A DNA stretch of 13,834 nt from Chloroflexota bacterium (GCA_023380675.1 JAMCRS010000323.1:1-13834), one strand, 5' to 3'. Numbered from the stretch's first letter, positions 1 to 6,933 are shown. A program made the numbers and translations. Notes: generated by a model from the sequence alone, not told the origin.

Positions 1-63
1 CCAGGGAGGCTCATCATACCCACATTTTAATTACTCGCCACGGTAGAACCTTTTCACTCTACT

Positions 64-80
64 CACTGCCAGAGGCAGTG
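64..80. repeat. Short perfect inverted repeat (7-bp stem, 3-nt loop)
   Basis: CACTGCC and GGCAGTG flank AGA. It lies just past the broken end of the transposase remnant and could be the end of the degraded element or chance. No T-run follows on either strand, so it does not look like a terminator. Confidence 0.35.
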
Positions 81-92
81 GTTTAATTCGAT

Positions 93-334
93 AATCAAAA
101 GGCGAGGCGCTTGACAGAACGGCGTCGCTTCGCGCAGTTGTTGGGCCACCCAGACGTCCGTTGGAGAGCGCGTGACCCCGAAATGAACAATCCGTCGCGA
201 AGACAGCTCGACAATGAAGAAGAGATAGAGCGGACGAAACCAAAGGTCGACAACGGGCAAGAAGTCGCACGCCCAAATACCCATGCGTGGCCGTGATTCT
301 TCAAGAAGATCGCCCAAGTTTGCGAGGCGGGCGT
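93..334 (-). pseudogene. Remnant of an integrase-core (rve, DDE) transposase, frameshifted and truncated
   Basis: Reading leftward, one frame gives a stretch containing SQTWAIFLKNHGHA (about 334-284). The similarity then continues in another frame from about 278 with IWACDFL, FRPLYLFFIVELSSRRIVHF, TRSPTDVWVAQQLREATPF and APRLLI, ending near 93. This is the beginning and middle of the integrase catalytic core found in many transposases, where IWACDF carries the first catalytic Asp. Joining the two parts needs a frameshift at about 279-284. After APRLLI the expected RDND segment with the second catalytic Asp is replaced by unrelated sequence, and the upstream helix-turn-helix region is absent. 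It therefore cannot encode an active enzyme. I recognise the family from its motifs but cannot assign the IS family. It marks an old insertion at the edge of the catabolic locus. Confidence 0.75.
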
Positions 335-590
335 GGCAAGGCGGACGCGGGTCATTTATTTCTGAGTTGGGTAAGCCGACGAAAGCGGGGGAGCACGTGG
401 GACTCCGGGAAAGCTGTCGAAAACTGTCATCGGACTGTATCCGGTGTTCCAGTGGAGTCAAATTCCGGTCGGATGGGGTTTTCAGCCAGTACGGGCTTTT
501 CGTCACGATGATCTACGACGCAAGAACAAACACGGATGCCCGGCATTCCTAATCGGACGTCCGTCGCATACGCGCGTCTCGGATCTACGG
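335..590. other. Gene-free stretch between transposase remnant and minus-strand operon
   Basis: I see no supported gene here. The frames that cross it are short or are extensions of frames antisense or out of phase to the neighbouring epimerase gene. A 10-bp palindrome CGGACGTCCG lies at 554-563, about 30 bases past the stop of the epimerase gene. No hairpin plus T-run terminator for the leftward operon could be identified. Confidence 0.5.
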
Positions 591-1412
591 TCAGGCCGCT
601 TGGAGCAGGATGCGTCTGAGGAATCGTATGGCATCCGCGGCCGCCGCGTCGGGGTTGGGGAGCGGCAAGATCTCTGCGGTCACATAGCCGTCGTATCCGA
701 TCGATCGCAGAGCGCCGACGAATTCGTTCCAGTCCAGATGCCCTTGACCCGGCGCGCGGCGATTGCTGTCGGCCGCGTGGACGTACTCTAGTCGTGCGCC
801 GGCTTGAGCGAGGCTGTCGGATATGCAAGCGTCTTCGATGTTCATGTGGAACGCGTCGGCCATGATCGCGACGTTGGGACGATCCAGTACGGTCAAGAGG
901 TCCAGAACCCCCGGCACGCTGTTGAGATAGTTGCTCTCGTACCGGTTGACTGGCTCGATGACCATTCGTACGTCTTGCTCGGCCGCATGGTCGGCGCACT
1001 CGCGCAGGCAGTCGAGAAAGCGAAGCTCCGCCGCGTCGCGCGACTCGTCCACGGCAATGAACCCCCGCACGCGTCCGATATTCACCGTGGAATGAAACAA
1101 CGCGGCGATCTGGATGAGTCCGTTGACCGTATCGACGGCCTGCCGCCGGATCGAGCGGGCCGGGTGAGTGAACCACACGCGCCGCTCTGCAAAGACGCGC
1201 CCCGTCGAGATCGCCGGAATTTCCAGGCCCAATCGCTCTACCACAGCCCGAATCCGCTCGACGTCGATCTCACCGGCGTCCACGAGCGCCAGCTCGACCC
1301 CGTCGTATCCTAGATGGGCGGCTTTGTCCATGATCGATTCGAGCGGGCCGCGAAAAACGACAAAGGCCAGAGGAGACGCGGCCGCCGGAGCTACCGCCAA
1401 TCCGATCTTCAT
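591..1412 (-). CDS. IolO-like sugar/keto-acid epimerase (AP-endonuclease-2 type TIM barrel)
   Basis: The 273-residue protein belongs to the sugar phosphate isomerase/epimerase superfamily (xylose-isomerase-like TIM barrel) and is cytoplasmic, with no signal or membrane segment. The metal ligands of the D-tagatose 3-epimerase group are all visible: E143 (IEPVNRYES), D176 with H179 (ADAFHMNIED), H202 (HAADSNR) and E237 (AEILPLP). From memory, these keep the spacing of E152/D185/H211/E246 in the Pseudomonas enzyme. The closest remembered relative is Thermotoga maritima IolO, a 5-keto-L-gluconate epimerase giving D-tagaturonate. Shared features include AFxGxLxxxMxxA near the start, STG, and ADSNRxAPGxGHxD. 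I infer C3/C4-type epimerisation of a keto-sugar or keto-acid; the substrate is unproven. The gene is last in the regulator-led operon, 81 nt after the LarA-like gene. The ATG start has only a weak AGGA upstream. Confidence 0.85.
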   Translation of the reverse strand: MKIGLAVAPAAASPLAFVVFRGPLESIMDKAAHLGYDGVELALVDAGEIDVERIRAVVERLGLEIPAISTGRVFAERRVWFTHPARSIRRQAVDTVNGLIQIAALFHSTVNIGRVRGFIAVDESRDAAELRFLDCLRECADHAAEQDVRMVIEPVNRYESNYLNSVPGVLDLLTVLDRPNVAIMADAFHMNIEDACISDSLAQAGARLEYVHAADSNRRAPGQGHLDWNEFVGALRSIGYDGYVTAEILPLPNPDAAAADAIRFLRRILLQAA

Positions 1413-1493
1413 GGTCGAGTTTTCCTAGAGGGAGTTGGGGACGGACACGCACATTCTACACCCGGAGCCGTGCGAGGAAAAACGACTGAGGTT

Positions 1494-2768
1494 TCAGTTC
1501 GGCCGTACGTATGGGACAATCTGCGGGCCCTCCGGCAGCACGCAGATCGTCGCGTTCGGCCCAAATTCCGAGATCAGCTCTTCCACGGTCTGCTCAATGC
1601 GGCTGCATGGCCGTAGGAGCGCCGATTCTATCTGCGCGTCTGTCAGGTGATCGCTTCGAACGTACACATCGGCCTTGAGCTGTATCTGGGCCTGGATCTG
1701 GGCCTGCCACTGGTCTTGGCGAACCGTGCCCGCCGTACAGATACTGTCTAGCAACTCTTGTGGGCTGTTCGCCTGTCGCAAGAGCTGGCCGTACAGCCCG
1801 TGCTCCGGGATCCCATCCCAACAGTCGGCCGCGACGACGATCGCCCCGCTTTCCTTGACCACTAGAGCGCCGGCGCTCATCCCCTTGACCGCTTGGTAAA
1901 GGTTCAGGTCGAGCGGATAGCCCGAGTTGCCCGTGATGACGATATCGAACCGGTGCGGCACGGCGACCATGGCAGTAGCTCGCGCAAACTCGCAGCCTTG
2001 CTTGTGAGCCTGCCCAAGATCGCCGGCAAAAACGCCGGTGATCGCCTTCTCTCGGTTCAGCGTCACGTTCACCAGGAACGTTTCGCCCGCCGTACGGGCC
2101 GCCTCCTGAATCTCCTCCCAGATCGGATTGCCTTCGGTCACTCCCCACGTGGACCGCGGATCGGCGATCATAGCGGCGTCGTGATTCCCCAGGACCGTGC
2201 GCTCGCCGGCCATGCCCGGCATCAGCGCCTTGCCTCCCCCGGAGAATCCAGCGAAAAAGTGCGGCTCGATGAAGCCGGTCAACACCTTGACGTCGCATTC
2301 CATCAATTCGCGGTTGAGCCAGACGTCGTGCCCGCGTGACGTCACTCCCGTGTGTACTTGCGTCTCTGGATGAAAGGCGTCGTTCTGAACGATCCGCCAA
2401 CGGTCGACCAGATCGCTTCCCAGCATCGCACGCAGCTCGCCTTCCGTGTTGCGACGGTGCGTTCCCAACGCGTTGAACAACGTAATGTTCTCGACCGGAA
2501 CGTGCGCCAGTTCCTGCAGGATGACCGGGAGGATCAAGTCGTTCGGAGTCGGACGCGTAATATCGCTGAAGACGATCCCTACCTTGTCCGTGGGCCGGAC
2601 GCGGTCGTGAAGCGGCCGCGAGCCGATGGGAGAGCGCAGCGCGTCGGCGATCGCGCGCGCCGGTTCGGCAGGCCCTGCGACATAGTTCGACTCGACGACG
2701 GATGCGTTCAGGTCGTCCGGCAGCTCGAATTCGAGGCCGGTCTTGCCGTAGGCTAGTCTATATCGCAT
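1494..2768 (-). CDS. LarA-family nickel-pincer hydroxyacid racemase/epimerase
   Basis: The 424-residue protein is of the usual LarA length. LarA enzymes use a covalent nickel-pincer nucleotide to move a hydride at the C2 hydroxyl of alpha-hydroxyacids. The N-terminal half carries FSDITRPTPND (67-77), GTHR with H104, EPHFFAGFSGGGKALMPGMAG with H170 and K180, and NH with H196. These match the Lactobacillus LarA residues H108, H174, K184 and H200 at a constant offset of four. So the cofactor-attachment lysine, nickel-site histidine and the two acid/base histidines all appear intact. Family members act on lactate, malate, other hydroxyacids and gluconate (C2 epimerisation). In a sugar operon next to a keto-acid epimerase, a sugar-acid 2-epimerase is the more likely role (inference). 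No larB, larC or larE cofactor genes are in the window. The gene begins 7 nt after the iron alcohol dehydrogenase stop. Confidence 0.88.
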   Translation of the reverse strand: MRYRLAYGKTGLEFELPDDLNASVVESNYVAGPAEPARAIADALRSPIGSRPLHDRVRPTDKVGIVFSDITRPTPNDLILPVILQELAHVPVENITLFNALGTHRRNTEGELRAMLGSDLVDRWRIVQNDAFHPETQVHTGVTSRGHDVWLNRELMECDVKVLTGFIEPHFFAGFSGGGKALMPGMAGERTVLGNHDAAMIADPRSTWGVTEGNPIWEEIQEAARTAGETFLVNVTLNREKAITGVFAGDLGQAHKQGCEFARATAMVAVPHRFDIVITGNSGYPLDLNLYQAVKGMSAGALVVKESGAIVVAADCWDGIPEHGLYGQLLRQANSPQELLDSICTAGTVRQDQWQAQIQAQIQLKADVYVRSDHLTDAQIESALLRPCSRIEQTVEELISEFGPNATICVLPEGPQIVPYVRPN

Positions 2769-2775
2769 CGGCAGT

Positions 2776-4047
2776 TCATGCTATGTTCTTAATGAGCGCC
2801 AGATTACCGGTCTTGGCCGCCTGCAGGATCGGACCCATGTATTCGTCGACCCCGTCCGCCGTGATCGCGACCGGCATGTTCTCCAGCTTCATCCTGAGCT
2901 GTGGGTCTTTGGCCGCCGCAAGCGCCCGATCGATGTGCGCGTCTGTGAATCCGGGGATTTGGCCAAGTGCCGTAGGGAATCCGATGGCGCTCTCGAATGC
3001 GATCATCGCTTCGGCTGCCGCAACGCCCAGTCCGCGCCCGCTCAGGCTTTCGATCGCCGCGTGAGTATAGCCCGCCTTTTGATACTCCCGGCTGATCAGC
3101 CGCAGCGGTTCTTGGATCTTGGGCGCGAAAAAGACGGCGTAGTAGGGGTTCATCAGCCCGCACGCTCGTCCGTGGCTCACGATGTCGACCAGCGAGAAAC
3201 TAGTGAGGTGAGCGCCGTTAGTGCCGCCCAACATGATGGCATACCCGCCCAGGTCAGTCGCTAGCCCCAAGGCCTGGCGTCCCTCGGGATCGCGCGGCTC
3301 GGACAATACGCGAGGCAAATAGGCCAACACCAACCGGACCGTTTCGGCCGCAACCTCGGCTGCGGTTCCGTACTCGGGCTTGCCGACCGCGGAATACAGG
3401 ACCTCGACGGCGTGCGAGATGCCGTCGAGCGCTCCATCGGCTGTCAGCGAGGGCGGCGCGCCAAACGTCGTCGTGTAATCAAAGACCGAGAAGGAAGGAA
3501 CGATCGCCGTGTCGACGACCAGTTTCTTTTGCCCGGTCTTGACGTCGGTGATATTCGAGTATTTCGTCAGATGCGCGCCCGAGCTTGCCGCCGCCTGGAT
3601 TGCGACGTGCGGCGCTAGCGTCTTGCCGCTCTGCGTCAGAGCCTGCGTGACCAATCCCGTGCCGAAGTAGTCGTCGATCGTTCCGCGGAGCGTGTGCACC
3701 ACGTTCGCCGCCTTGGCCGAATCGATGGTGCTGCCGCCTCCAAAGCTCACGATCAAGTCATACCTTGTGCTGTCCAGGCCGGCCTTGATCCGATCCAGGT
3801 CTTGCCGGGGCGCGTTCGGCGCCGCGCCGTCCAGCTCGGCGACGACCTCCACCGACGCATCGCGGAGCGAGTCCCGTATCGTCTTGATGAACGGTTCAGA
3901 GCCGGGGAAGCAATCGCGAACCAGCACGGCCCGTTTGCCAAAGCGCGCCGCGTTGGGACCGAGCGCTGGCAGCACGTTCAGCCCGTTGAGATAGCGGTCA
4001 CCTTTGAACTGCTTCAGGAGCTTGGCGGCTATCGGGAATTCGGGCAT
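2776..4047 (-). CDS. Iron-containing (group III) alcohol dehydrogenase
   Basis: This is an NAD(P)-dependent dehydrogenase of the Fe-ADH family (lactaldehyde reductase / propanediol dehydrogenase type), cytoplasmic, 423 residues from the chosen start. The nucleotide-binding GGGSTIDSAKA motif is at about residues 103-113. The four iron ligands are visible in order: D208 and H212 (LDGISHAVE), H280 (NGAHLTSF) and H292 (SHGRACGLMNPYY). I chose the ATG at 4047 because GGAGGT at 4059-4054 sits 6 nt upstream; a second ATG at 4050 would be only 3 nt away. An in-frame ATG at 4107 gives 20 more residues and an ATGA overlap with the regulator stop, so translational coupling from there is an alternative. 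The N-terminal PEFPIAAKLLKQF is consistent with either. The substrate is probably a short aldehyde, keto-sugar or keto-acid made by neighbouring enzymes; not determinable here. Confidence 0.88.
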   Translation of the reverse strand: MPEFPIAAKLLKQFKGDRYLNGLNVLPALGPNAARFGKRAVLVRDCFPGSEPFIKTIRDSLRDASVEVVAELDGAAPNAPRQDLDRIKAGLDSTRYDLIVSFGGGSTIDSAKAANVVHTLRGTIDDYFGTGLVTQALTQSGKTLAPHVAIQAAASSGAHLTKYSNITDVKTGQKKLVVDTAIVPSFSVFDYTTTFGAPPSLTADGALDGISHAVEVLYSAVGKPEYGTAAEVAAETVRLVLAYLPRVLSEPRDPEGRQALGLATDLGGYAIMLGGTNGAHLTSFSLVDIVSHGRACGLMNPYYAVFFAPKIQEPLRLISREYQKAGYTHAAIESLSGRGLGVAAAEAMIAFESAIGFPTALGQIPGFTDAHIDRALAAAKDPQLRMKLENMPVAITADGVDEYMGPILQAAKTGNLALIKNIA

Positions 4048-4103
4048 CATCGCACCTCCAATGGGCTGAGTGACTCGCGTATCGTGTGAATTGACGGATC
4101 CGT

Positions 4104-4892
4104 TCATCGATTTGGCGATTCTCTTACCGGGGCAGCGCGGCCTCGTACTGCTCGCTCTGTCTTCGTCTTTTGGTTCTCGGGCGGCTCCAGAGACAACTCC
4201 TGGATCTTGCGGGCGTGCTCCAGGTGGCCCTGCATCGCCCGACGGGCGCCGCGCTCGTCGCGCGCGGCGATGCGGTCTACGATCGCATAGTGGTCCGGCA
4301 TCACGGTATTGTAGAGGAGAGGATAGCGCGAGACGGAGATACGGACGTTCTGCATCAGATCGCGAATGGAATCGAGCAGAACGATCAAAAGTGGATTGTG
4401 CGTCGTCTTGGCGATTGCGGTATGGAACTCGGCGTCCAGGTCTGCGAATGCCTTGGCGTCGCTCGCGGCCGCATCCAGCTCGCCGAGGAGCCGGCGGAGG
4501 TCTTGAATATCGGCCGCGCTCGCTTGACTGGCGGCCAGGCTGGCGATCTCCACTTCCAGGATCGAACGGACCTGATGCAGGTTGTCCAGCGAGATACCGT
4601 GCATCCGCAGCATCAAGCTGAGGCTTTCGACGATATTGGCCGTGCTCGCATCCTTGACAATCGTTCCGATCCCGTGTTTTGTTTCGAGCAGGCCTTTGGT
4701 CACGAGAATATGTTCGGCTTCGCGAACAACCGTTCTGCTGACCTCGAGCTTTTCAGCCAAATCCCGTTCGGGCGGCAGCTTGGTCCCCGCCGGCAACTTG
4801 CCGACGATAATGGACTGCTCCAGCTCATTGACGACTTTGTACACGAGCCGTTCCCCTGCCCCAAGAGTGGGGAAGAGATCGTCATCATGCAT
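4104..4892 (-). CDS. GntR-family transcriptional regulator, FadR/FCD subfamily
   Basis: The 262-residue protein (from the ATG at 4892) has an N-terminal winged helix-turn-helix at about 15-82, with LPPERDLAEKLEVSRTVVREA as the recognition region and HGIGT in the wing. A C-terminal FCD ligand-binding domain follows. Its metal-site residues are visible: D153 and H157 (DAEFHTAI), H201 (PDHYAIV) and H223 (GHLEHA). FCD regulators usually bind sugar acids or other small carboxylates, which fits the pathway. I chose the ATG at 4892 because a TTG start at 4946 would put the coding region through a promoter -35 element. GAGGAG lies 11 nt upstream, a rather long spacing. The C-terminal tail of about 30 residues is charged and probably disordered. 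It is first in the minus operon, just downstream of a consensus promoter and palindrome, so it likely regulates itself and the divergent transporter operon. Confidence 0.9.
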   Translation of the reverse strand: MHDDDLFPTLGAGERLVYKVVNELEQSIIVGKLPAGTKLPPERDLAEKLEVSRTVVREAEHILVTKGLLETKHGIGTIVKDASTANIVESLSLMLRMHGISLDNLHQVRSILEVEIASLAASQASAADIQDLRRLLGELDAAASDAKAFADLDAEFHTAIAKTTHNPLLIVLLDSIRDLMQNVRISVSRYPLLYNTVMPDHYAIVDRIAARDERGARRAMQGHLEHARKIQELSLEPPENQKTKTERAVRGRAAPVRESPNR

Positions 4893-4939
4893 TTCTCGCG
4901 AATCTCCTCGCTGCCTGGATGCCTTGTGAGAAAAAGTAC

Positions 4940-4968
4940 TTGACAAATAGAGTTACTAGTAGTATGTT
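4940..4968 (+). promoter_or_regulatory. Sigma-70 promoter facing right, candidate for the transporter operon
   Basis: Perfect TTGACA (4940-4945), a 17-nt spacer and TATGTT (4963-4968, 4 of 6 to TATAAT), preceded by an A-run at 4931-4935. The predicted start is near 4975. It points toward the promoter of the minus operon, so the two promoters face each other and their transcripts overlap by about 13 nt. The first plus-strand gene starts about 750 nt further on. Confidence 0.55.
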
Positions 4969-4972
4969 ATAG

Positions 4973-4985
4973 GAGGTCATACCTC
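4973..4985. promoter_or_regulatory. Putative GntR/FCD operator palindrome
   Basis: GAGGT-CAT-ACCTC is a perfect 13-bp inverted repeat around a 3-nt centre. Its core GGT-N3-ACC matches the half-site spacing typical of FadR/FCD regulators. It sits between the predicted start sites of the two facing promoters (about 4975 and 4987) and next to the regulator gene. A partial repeat CATACC follows at 4985-4990. Binding by the neighbouring regulator is inferred. Confidence 0.55.
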
Positions 4986-4993
4986 ATACCACG

Positions 4994-5021
4994 ATTATAT
5001 CACAGATTGGGCCGTTGTCAA
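4994..5021 (-). promoter_or_regulatory. Consensus sigma-70 promoter for the regulator-led minus operon
   Basis: Read leftward, TTGACA (5021-5016), a 16-nt spacer and TATAAT (4999-4994) match both consensus hexamers perfectly. The predicted start is near 4987, giving a leader of about 95 nt before the regulator ATG at 4892. The palindrome at 4973-4985 lies immediately downstream of the start, a typical repressor position. Confidence 0.7.
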
Positions 5022-5572
5022 CACATTCGTACGTAATCTGACCTATTCGTGGCAAATGACCATGGCTGCCGGCCCTGACGCCGACTGCGTCTGCTTTCGT
5101 CGAACAGATCACTCCAATGGCGGGGGGCGTGTGGTCGTCGAGGACGCCGACTATCGAGCGCGTCACGCGCTCGCTCTCAATCAACGCACGGCAGCGCCGT
5201 GCCATTTCGATTTTCCCTCTTGGCTCGGGCGCTCGCAACCCGGGTCCATATCGAGCCGTGCAGATCGACTCCCCTCCCCTGGATCGAAGCTCAGTCTTAC
5301 CCGCCTATCGAGTATACATCGGCGGCATCCGCGCAGCAAGCGCGAACTCGCGCGGCGCTCCCCCTCGCCACGTGAAGAGCGCTCTTGCTCTGACCTTGGT
5401 CGGAGCTTGGTCCGTTACAAGCCTGCATGGCGCTCTCTTCGAAAGAGACAATCGCCGGCATGAGCGCGCCGATGTTGTCTGGACGGTTTAGCTTGCGGCT
5501 GGCGTGGCTGGCTTTCGATCTTTAGGTATAGAGGCATGTCGGGGAATTGATCGTGGGCGTAGAGCCATTCGA

Positions 5573-5582
5573 AAAGGAGGTG
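5573..5582 (+). promoter_or_regulatory. Perfect Shine-Dalgarno sequence with no well-placed start codon
   Basis: AAAGGAGGTG is fully complementary to the 16S rRNA 3' tail. No ATG, GTG or TTG follows at 5-10 nt, and the nearest GTG overlaps the element itself. It may be a relic, a ribosome standby site or chance. Confidence 0.35.
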
Positions 5583-5644
5583 GAGTCAGCGACATTAGGG
5601 ACCCGACGCAAGACGAACACTGAGCGCAGACCGACAGGCAAGCC

Positions 5645-5679
5645 TGGCCGGGGTGAAATTCCCACCGCACCCCGGGCCA
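5645..5679 (+). repeat. Strong bulged hairpin 45 nt upstream of the binding-protein start
   Basis: The left arm TGGCCGGGGTG (5645-5655) pairs with the right arm CACCCCGGGCCA (5668-5679) over 11 bp with one bulged G and a 12-nt loop. An overlapping small repeat CAGGC-AA-GCCTG (5635-5646) would compete with its base. No T-run follows, so it is not an intrinsic terminator. It probably shapes the leader mRNA. The GGTGAAATTCCC in its left arm and loop resembles part of the FMN riboswitch, but the rest of that element is missing. Confidence 0.5.
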
Positions 5680-5723
5680 TCATCGACACCTCGTGTCACT
5701 TCAGAGTCGAAGGAGAATTCGCG

Positions 5724-6782
5724 ATGGACGGACAACCAACCAAAGATCAGCAGGGCAAGATCAGTCGCCGTCGTTTCTTGACAGTGGCGGCCACCACAGT
5801 CTCCATGGCGGCCGCGGGTTCGGTTCTCAGCGCCTGCCAGGGAGCCGGCGCTCCCGCCAGCGCCCCCGCCGCGGGCGTGGCCACGCCTTCATCGAGCCAA
5901 AAGAAAGACAAGTACAAGATGGTCTTTATCCAGCAGCTGGCGCACACCGTTCCGACGGCGTGGGGTCAGGGCATCAAAGAGACCACCGACATTCAGCAGA
6001 ACATCGAGTATCAACTGCTTGACGGACAAAGCAAAGCCGACGTTCAGCTCAGCCTGCTGGACACCTCCATCAGCCAGGGCGTCGACGCGATCTTTCTCCA
6101 GCCCATCGACAGCGTCGCCGTCGGACCGTCGCTCAAGAAGGCTCGCGCCGCCGGCATCCCAGTGATCACCCTGAACATCGACGCGACCGAGCCGCACGCC
6201 GTGCACGTCGAGATGAACCACTATTACGGCGCCATGGACATCGCCGCAAAGATGGGCGAGATGATGGGTGGCAAAGGCAGCGTTGCCATCATCAACGCTG
6301 CGCCGGGAATGATCATCCGCGACCAGCGGACCAACGGGTTTGTGGACGGGATGAAGGCCAAGTACCCGAACATCAAGGTCGTCGCCGATCAGGTCGCCGA
6401 CTGGGACCGCAAAAAGGCGCAGGACGTTTTCTCCTCGATCCTCGCCGGCAACCCGGACATCCAGGGCGTTTACGGCGTGAACGACTCGATGGCCCTCGGC
6501 GCCGTCGACGTCGCCAAGGCCAAAGGCCTCCTCGGCAAGATCGTCATTTTTGGCAATGATGGCGAAAAGGACGCGCTCGAATCCATCCAGGCCGGCGAGC
6601 TGAGCGGCACTCAGTACACCGACGTGTGGCAGCAAGGACGCTACGCCGCCGCGGTCGCGATCGCTCTGGCGACCGGCGGCATATCCGCGCAGCTCTTCAA
6701 CTATCAGGCGCGCATCTTGATGCCATACGTCATCGCAACCAAAGACAACGTGGCTCAGATTCCGCCCGAAAAGCGCTGGTAA
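5724..6782 (+). CDS. CUT2-type sugar ABC transporter substrate-binding lipoprotein, Tat-exported
   Basis: The 352-residue protein captures the substrate outside the membrane and delivers it to the two permeases encoded downstream. The N-terminus has a twin-arginine motif SRRRFL (14-19), a hydrophobic stretch, and a lipobox LSAC with the lipid-bearing C38, then an Ala/Pro/Ser linker to about residue 56. The mature part is a periplasmic-binding-protein-4 (ribose/galactose type) fold, with KMVFIQQL at its start, DAIFLQPIDS, AAGIPVITLNID, GVYGVNDSMALGA and FGNDGEKDALESI. The ATG at 5724 was chosen because AGGAG (5711-5715) lies 8 nt upstream and the Tat signal begins there; an in-frame TTG at 5547 would add 59 unlikely residues. 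The ligand is most likely a monosaccharide, polyol or sugar derivative. A strong hairpin follows the stop codon. Confidence 0.92.
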   Translation: MDGQPTKDQQGKISRRRFLTVAATTVSMAAAGSVLSACQGAGAPASAPAAGVATPSSSQKKDKYKMVFIQQLAHTVPTAWGQGIKETTDIQQNIEYQLLDGQSKADVQLSLLDTSISQGVDAIFLQPIDSVAVGPSLKKARAAGIPVITLNIDATEPHAVHVEMNHYYGAMDIAAKMGEMMGGKGSVAIINAAPGMIIRDQRTNGFVDGMKAKYPNIKVVADQVADWDRKKAQDVFSSILAGNPDIQGVYGVNDSMALGAVDVAKAKGLLGKIVIFGNDGEKDALESIQAGELSGTQYTDVWQQGRYAAAVAIALATGGISAQLFNYQARILMPYVIATKDNVAQIPPEKRW

Positions 6783-6802
6783 GAACTGGCGCATCGCCAA
6801 GC

Positions 6803-6848
6803 GGGTGTGGGGAGATGGTCCACGTTGCCGTGGACCATCCTTCCACCC
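6803..6848 (+). repeat. Intergenic hairpin between binding protein and permease 1
   Basis: The inner stem ATGGTCCACG / CGTGGACCAT (6815-6824 with 6829-6838, loop TTGC) is a perfect 10-bp pairing, extended by G6814-C6839. An outer stem GGGTG(T)GG / CCACCC adds further pairs. No U-run follows. The likely role is to stabilise the 3' end of the binding-protein message or lower downstream expression, as known for binding-protein/permease junctions in other transport operons. This role is inferred. Confidence 0.6.
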
Positions 6849-6933
6849 GGCGGGCCGCGACGCCCCGCTGCGCCGGCGCGGCTTGTGGTTTGAAAGCGAT
6901 TGGGCTGCGCTCCGGTCTCGCACCGAAGGTGGT

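Larger units (their letters stand above)
4986..5723 (+). other. Long leader/intergenic region before the transporter operon
   Basis: About 740 bases without a gene I can support. Short open frames on both strands match no family I recognise; the longest, a minus-strand frame at 4984-5238, starts with TTG and runs through the regulator promoter. The stretch contains the minus-operon promoter at its left end. At its right end are an unused perfect Shine-Dalgarno sequence (5573-5582) and a strong bulged hairpin (5645-5679). I see no second convincing promoter near the binding-protein gene; a TATAGA at 5527 lacks a well-spaced -35. If transcription starts at about 4975 the region is a long 5' untranslated leader. 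Confidence 0.5.

Noticed and set aside
554..563. CGGACGTCCG palindrome as a terminator or operator
   Set aside because: No loop, no following T-run and no promoter nearby; short GC palindromes are expected at this base composition.
427..1176. 249-residue minus-strand frame overlapping the epimerase gene
   Set aside because: Arginine- and glycine-rich out-of-frame translation of the real epimerase gene.
4984..5238. 84-residue minus-strand open frame upstream of the regulator
   Set aside because: It begins with TTG, has no ribosome site, matches no family I know, and ends inside the regulator promoter and next to the operator.
5645..5679. Possible FMN riboswitch because of GGTGAAATTCCC
   Set aside because: Only this short segment resembles the element. 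The downstream ACCGGCGGT and the remaining conserved arms are missing, and the adjacent genes are not riboflavin genes.
5547..5723. N-terminal extension of the binding protein from TTG 5547
   Set aside because: It would put 59 residues before a clear Tat lipoprotein signal, and AGGAG is correctly spaced for ATG 5724.
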